Positions 47,601 through 53,600 of a stretch of DNA of 64,000 nt are shown here, one piece after another. A program made the position numbers and the translations under genes. Where the stretch lies: assembly GCA_032622095.1 (NCBI GenBank), contig CP136061.1, positions 189,416,369-189,480,368 on the forward strand, in the 5' to 3' direction. Positions within the stretch are counted from its first letter, which is position 1. Every line of letters begins with the position of its first letter. The DNA comes from Siphonodentalium dalli (lineage: Eukaryota; Mollusca; Scaphopoda; Gadilida; Siphonodentaliidae). The notes under the pieces were generated by a model. The model did no database searches, had not been told where the DNA came from, and saw only the letters and a list, made by a program, of their open reading frames with translations.

Positions 47601-50600
47601 TTTAATATGTGCCCTTCATGATCTTAACCACCAGCAGAACAAAACACAATCAATGTAAATCGTCATTATTACTCTTTATTTGAGTCTCAAATCTGAGTGT
47701 TGAAAACGCAAAAATTAAAGACGATACGGATGCTACAACAAAAGACGATACGTTGGAATAAGGGTTAACCAATGAAACTACTGCGCAGTGGATATTTCAA
47801 ACTGTCTCTCAATATAACACTATGCCTTAATAATACCTCAAAGTATGGCTCTTTATATGACTTTTTTTTTCAGATTCAAGAGTTTGGTGTTACGGAAAAT
47901 AAGGATTTGATTCCGAATGGAAGTAAGATTCTTGTCACAGAGGAAAACAAGAAAGATTATGTGAAGCTGGTGTGCCAAATGAAGATGACGGGTGCAATCA
48001 GAAAGCAACTCAATGCATTCCTCGAGGGATTTTATGACATTATACCAAAGCGGCTGATCTCAATATTCAACGAGCAGGAATTGGAGCTACTGCTATCTGG
48101 TCTACCTACAATTGATATTGATGATCTGAAGAGCAACACGGAATATCATAAATACCAGATAACATCCCTACAGGTAAACATGCTCTTTACCAATTGTTTG
48201 TATACCACCCTAATATTGGGTCACGTGGCATTTCTATCTTTTTGCAGTCTGACAATGGGATTGTAGATTATGGAAATTGTTAAGTTTATGTTCCATACTT
48301 ATGAGGACTAGAGCTCCTATCGACTTACAATTTGCTGGTTATTTTGGTTTCCAAACATTGAGAGGATACAAGCCTGATTATAGCGTGTCTGTCATTTGCA
48401 GAATGAGGTCCCTAGAGGGTAAATTTAGTGATGCTATCCCATGTAGCAGGCTAGCATCACTAAATTCACCCTCTGGGGACCTCATTCTGCTTAGGCCTCA
48501 TCTTCTCAGGAAAGTTTCTTTATTATCAAATTTCTATAGAAACTTCTTCACAATATTCACCATTTGGGAACTTCAATCTGAGTCTGTGTCTCCCATAGCA
48601 GATGAGACCATGCAGAATGAGGTCCCCATAGGGTGAATTTGGTGAAGCTAGCCTGCTATGCGGGATAGCATCACTAATTTCACCCTCTGGGGACCTCATT
48701 CTGCAAATGACAGGCACATTAAACTCAGACTTGAGAGGACAACTCATGAATTTACAGTCAATTTTGTCAGATTATACAACTTTTCAACTCAAAATTTGCT
48801 AATTAATTTAGTTTCCAGATCATAACTGGGGTTAGTTCTGTTTCTTAGTACTTAAGGAATGGGAAAACAAACAGATTTCATAGGTGACCCAGTCTTTCTG
48901 TTGGGCTAAACATACTACTGTCAACCATTCCGACACTATTGTAAATCATTAATGAATCACATCATTTTACAGATTCAGTGGTTCTGGAGAGCTCTGAGAT
49001 CCTTCGATCAGGCAGATCGAGCTCGTTTTCTACAGTTTGTCACAGGAACGTCCAAGGTACCATTACAAGGATTCGCCTTCTTAGAGGGAATGAACGGCAT
49101 ACAGAAATTCCAGATACACAAGGATGATAGATCCACAGATAGACTTCCATGTGCACATACCTGGTGAGTCAAAAATCAATGCCAAATTGTTAGTTTTGCT
49201 GTTCAGCAATATCTCTGTGTCCCATTTGTGAATATATCCATTATAGATGGCAATGGGCAATTATTAATAGTGTTCATCTGAGTAAAGAGGAAGTTTTGTA
49301 TTTAATTTTTAAAATGTGTAGTTTATTAGCTCAACTTTACTTTGTAAAGTTTGAGCTATTGCCATGGCTTTGTCGTCCGTGTGTGCGTGTGTATGTGTGT
49401 ACGTAAGGCGTCAACAATGCAGGCTACAGGTCGTACCTTTCGTCGGATCATTATGAAATTTGTCATAGCTGTTGACATCAACATTTAGACCAGAATAATT
49501 AATTTTGGGGTCATTCGGAAAAAAAACATGGCCGCCAGTGGCCATATTGGATTTCAAAATTCAATTCATTAGCACGGGCTACAGGCCGTACTGTTTGTCT
49601 GATCTTCATGAAATTTGTCATGGATGTTAGTAATTTTGGGGTCATTTGGCCCAAAAACATGGCCGCCAGCAGCCATCTTGGATTTTACTCTTTGTATGAC
49701 TAAATTCTTTAGCATGGGCTACAGGTCGTACTTTTAGTCTGATCATCATAAATTTTGTCAAGAATGTTAATAATGACATGTAGATGGGAACGAGTCATTT
49801 TGGGGTCATTCGGCCAAAAAACATGGCCGCCAGCAGCCATCTTGTATTTTACTCTTTGTATGACTAAATCCTTTAGCACAGGCTACAGGTCGTACCTTTA
49901 GTCTGATCATAAAATTTGTCATGGCTGTTGAAATTGGAATGTAGATGGGAACGAGTCATTTTGGGGTCATTCGGACAAAAAACATGGCCACCAGCAGCCA
50001 TCTTGGATTTCAAAATTCAATCCATTAGCACGGGCCACAGGTCGTACTGTTCGTCTGATGATCATGAAATTTGTCATGGACGATAATATTGACATGTAGA
50101 TGGGAACGAGTAATTTTGGGGTCATTCGGCCAAAAAACATGGCCGCCAGCAGCCATCTTGGATTTTACTCTTTGTATGACTAAATTCTTTAGCACGGGCT
50201 GCAGGTCGTACCTTTAGTCTGATCATAATAAAATGTGTCATGGATGTTAACAATGACATGTAGATGGGAACTAGTCATTTTGGGGTCATTCGGCCAAAAA
50301 ACATGGCCGCCAGCAGCCATCTTGGATTTTACTCTTTGTATGACTAAATCCTTTAGCACGGGCTACAGGTCGTACCTTTAGTCTGATCATCATAAAATTT
50401 GTCATGGTTGTTGAAATTGGAATGTAGATGGGAACGAGTCATTTTGGGGTCATTCGGACAAAAAACATGGCCGCCAGCGGCCATATTGAATTTAAAAATT
50501 TAATCCATTAGCACGGGTCACAGGTCGTACTGTTCTTCTGATCATCATGAAATTTATCATGGATGATAATATTGACATTTAGATGGGAACGAATAATTTT

Positions 50601-53600
50601 GGGGTCATTCGGCCAAAAAACATGGCCGCCAGCAGCCATCTTGGATTTTACTCTTTGTATGACTAAATTCTTTAGCACGGGCTGCAGGTCGTACCTTTAG
50701 TCTGATCATCATAAAATGTGTGATGGATGTTAACAATGACATGTAGATGGGAACGAGTAATTTTGGGGTCATTCGGCCAAAAAACCTGGTCGCCAGCAGT
50801 CATCTTGGATTTTACTCTTTGTATGACTAAATCCTTTAGCACGGGCTACAGGTTGTACCTTTAGTCTGATCATCATGAAATTTGTCATGAATGTTAATAA
50901 TGACATGTAGATGGGGAACGAGTCATTTTGAGGTCATTCGGCCGAATAACATGGCCGCCAGCAGCCATCTTGGATTTTACTCATTGTATGACTAAATCCT
51001 TTAGCATGGGCTACAGGTCGTACCTTTAGTCTGATCATCATAAAATTTGTCATGAATGTTAATAATGACATGTAGATGGGAACGAGTCATTTTGGGGTCA
51101 TTCGGTCAAAAAACATGGCCGCCAGCGGCCATCTTGGATTAAAAAATTTAATCCATTAGCACGGGCCACAGGTTGTACTGTTCGTCTGATGATCATGAAA
51201 TTTGTCATGGATGATAATATTGACATGTAGATGGGAACGAGTAATTTTGGGGTCATTTGGTTATATTGTCATCCAGTTCATCATCTATATATTTAACTCA
51301 TACCATTTCGATCATCCAATGGAGATCCATTCATTTGACAGGCTATGGCCGCCAGCAGCCATCTTGGATTTTACTCTTTGTATGACTAAATTCTTTAGCA
51401 TGGGCTACAGGTCGTACCTTTAGTCTGATCATCATAAAATTTGTCATGGATGTTAACGATGACATGTAGATGGGAACGACTCATTTTGGGGTCAATCGGC
51501 CGAAAACATGGCCGCCAGCAGCCATCTTGGATTTTACTCTTTGTATGACTAAATTCTTTAGCACGGGCTACATGTCATACCTTTAGTCTGATCATCATAA
51601 AATTCTCTTCATGAATGTTAATAATGACATGTAGATGGGAACGAGTCATTTTGGGATCATTCGGCCAAAAACCATGGCCTCCAGCAGCCATCTTGGATTT
51701 TACTCTTTGTATGACTATATTCTTTAGCATGGGCTACAGGCAGGCCCCACTCTAGGGGGCGAAATTCTCGCCCTTGGGCTGGCGAAGTCGCCCTCGGAAG
51801 TCCGCAAGGTGAAAACGAAGTCGCCTTCCAAATTTGACAAAACTAGCTTAGGATTTATGGTAATTTTACCGGTGAAAATCTGACTCGTTTTACAAAAAAA
51901 TATATATCTAGATAGACTCAACTGTGCCAACAAGGCATTTTATTTATCAATTATACATGGTGTACCCTATCCACATATTCTAATCAGGTTGTGTGCTTTT
52001 GGAAATGGCAAATTGCTCTGACCAACGAAGTTTATGATGAGCTATACTGGTTCGTTTAAATTTAAGGAGACTGGAATTTAGACCTTACTTTGTTCCGTCG
52101 GGTCATTTTGTAACCGCAAATTGTATAGCCATACATGGTCACCACCGCTCATGCAGTAGCCAATGTGAACAAATAATACTGTCTTTGAATTTAAACTAAA
52201 ACATATCTATGAATTTTCGATTTTACAACAGTAGTTTGTGTCGGACTCCGTTTCCCAATCCAACTTTTTTACTTTTTGGAATTGCACATTTAATATGTTT
52301 ACAAACAAGAACACATGCTTGCTTACTATTAAACACAGATGTTTGAATGTGCATTGGAAGTACTTTTAATGTTCTTAGTTAAATCAAACATCTACATAAT
52401 ATACTATTACTATCCAAACTCATGTAAAAGGATTAAATTTGTGTCAAAACTATGTGTTTGCAAATTACAATAATATTGTTGTCAATCTATCGCTCAGGCC
52501 ACGTGCGCAATATACGTCTGTCAACGGTTGCAAATTAATTGCATGTAGGCCTACTTTGTTACAATCAGGTATTTAAATAACCTGCTGGTGTATATTATAA
52601 GCTCAACTGGTCTCTGTTAACTTAAGAACACATTACTAGTAATCAATACCTTTTGTGACACAGCTATCAAACTCGTCAAGTTTATTACTTTAATCGGATT
52701 ATCATCAGACATCACTGATGGCATACGGTCCTGGTGATGCTACTCAACAATAAACTCGTTCGAAACAAAATTAAAAGCTTTTACACCTCCTTAATTAGTC
52801 CTTATTGTTTATTTTAACGGACACCCACATTACAGCAGTGACCAAAAGCCATTTCCAAAAAATTAAAATTTATAGTAACAATTCACATATTAAAAGTTAT
52901 GAAGTCAACAATTAATTTCTTCAGATAAAGTCAACACTGACAACAGTTTAAAAAAAATTAAGTTATAAATTTAGTTAAAATTTCAGATTATCGATCTACA
53001 CAGGTGCTATACTTGTGTTGTATCTTGCAAAATATGTTTTATCTTGTTGTTTTATCTTATTTATTGATGTCATAAATAAAGCAAATTTTGAAAATTTCTC
53101 CTTGAAGTCTCCCTAAATTTCCTGGAGGGAGACTTCAAGTCTCCCTGTTCTGAACCCCTAGCCTGAGGCCTGGCTACAGGTCGTACCTTTAGTCTGATTA
53201 TCATAAAATTTGTCATGGCATGGCTGTTGAAATTGGAATGTAAATGGGAATGAGTCATTTTGGGGTCATTCGGACAAAAAACATGGCCGCCAGCAGCCAT
53301 CTTATATTTCAAAATTTAATCCATTAGCATGGGCCACAGGTCGTACTGTTCGTCTGATCATAATGAAATTTGTCATGGATGTTAATATTGACATGTAGAT
53401 GGGAACGACTAATTTTGGGGTCATTTGGCCAAAAAACATGGTCGCCAGCAGCCATCTTGGATTTTACTCTTTGTATGACTAAATTTTTTAGCATGGGCTA
53501 CATGTCTTACCTTTAGTCTGATCATCATAAAATTTGTCATGAATGTTAATAATGACATGTAGATGGGAACGAGTCATTTTTTGGGTCATTCGGCTAAAAA

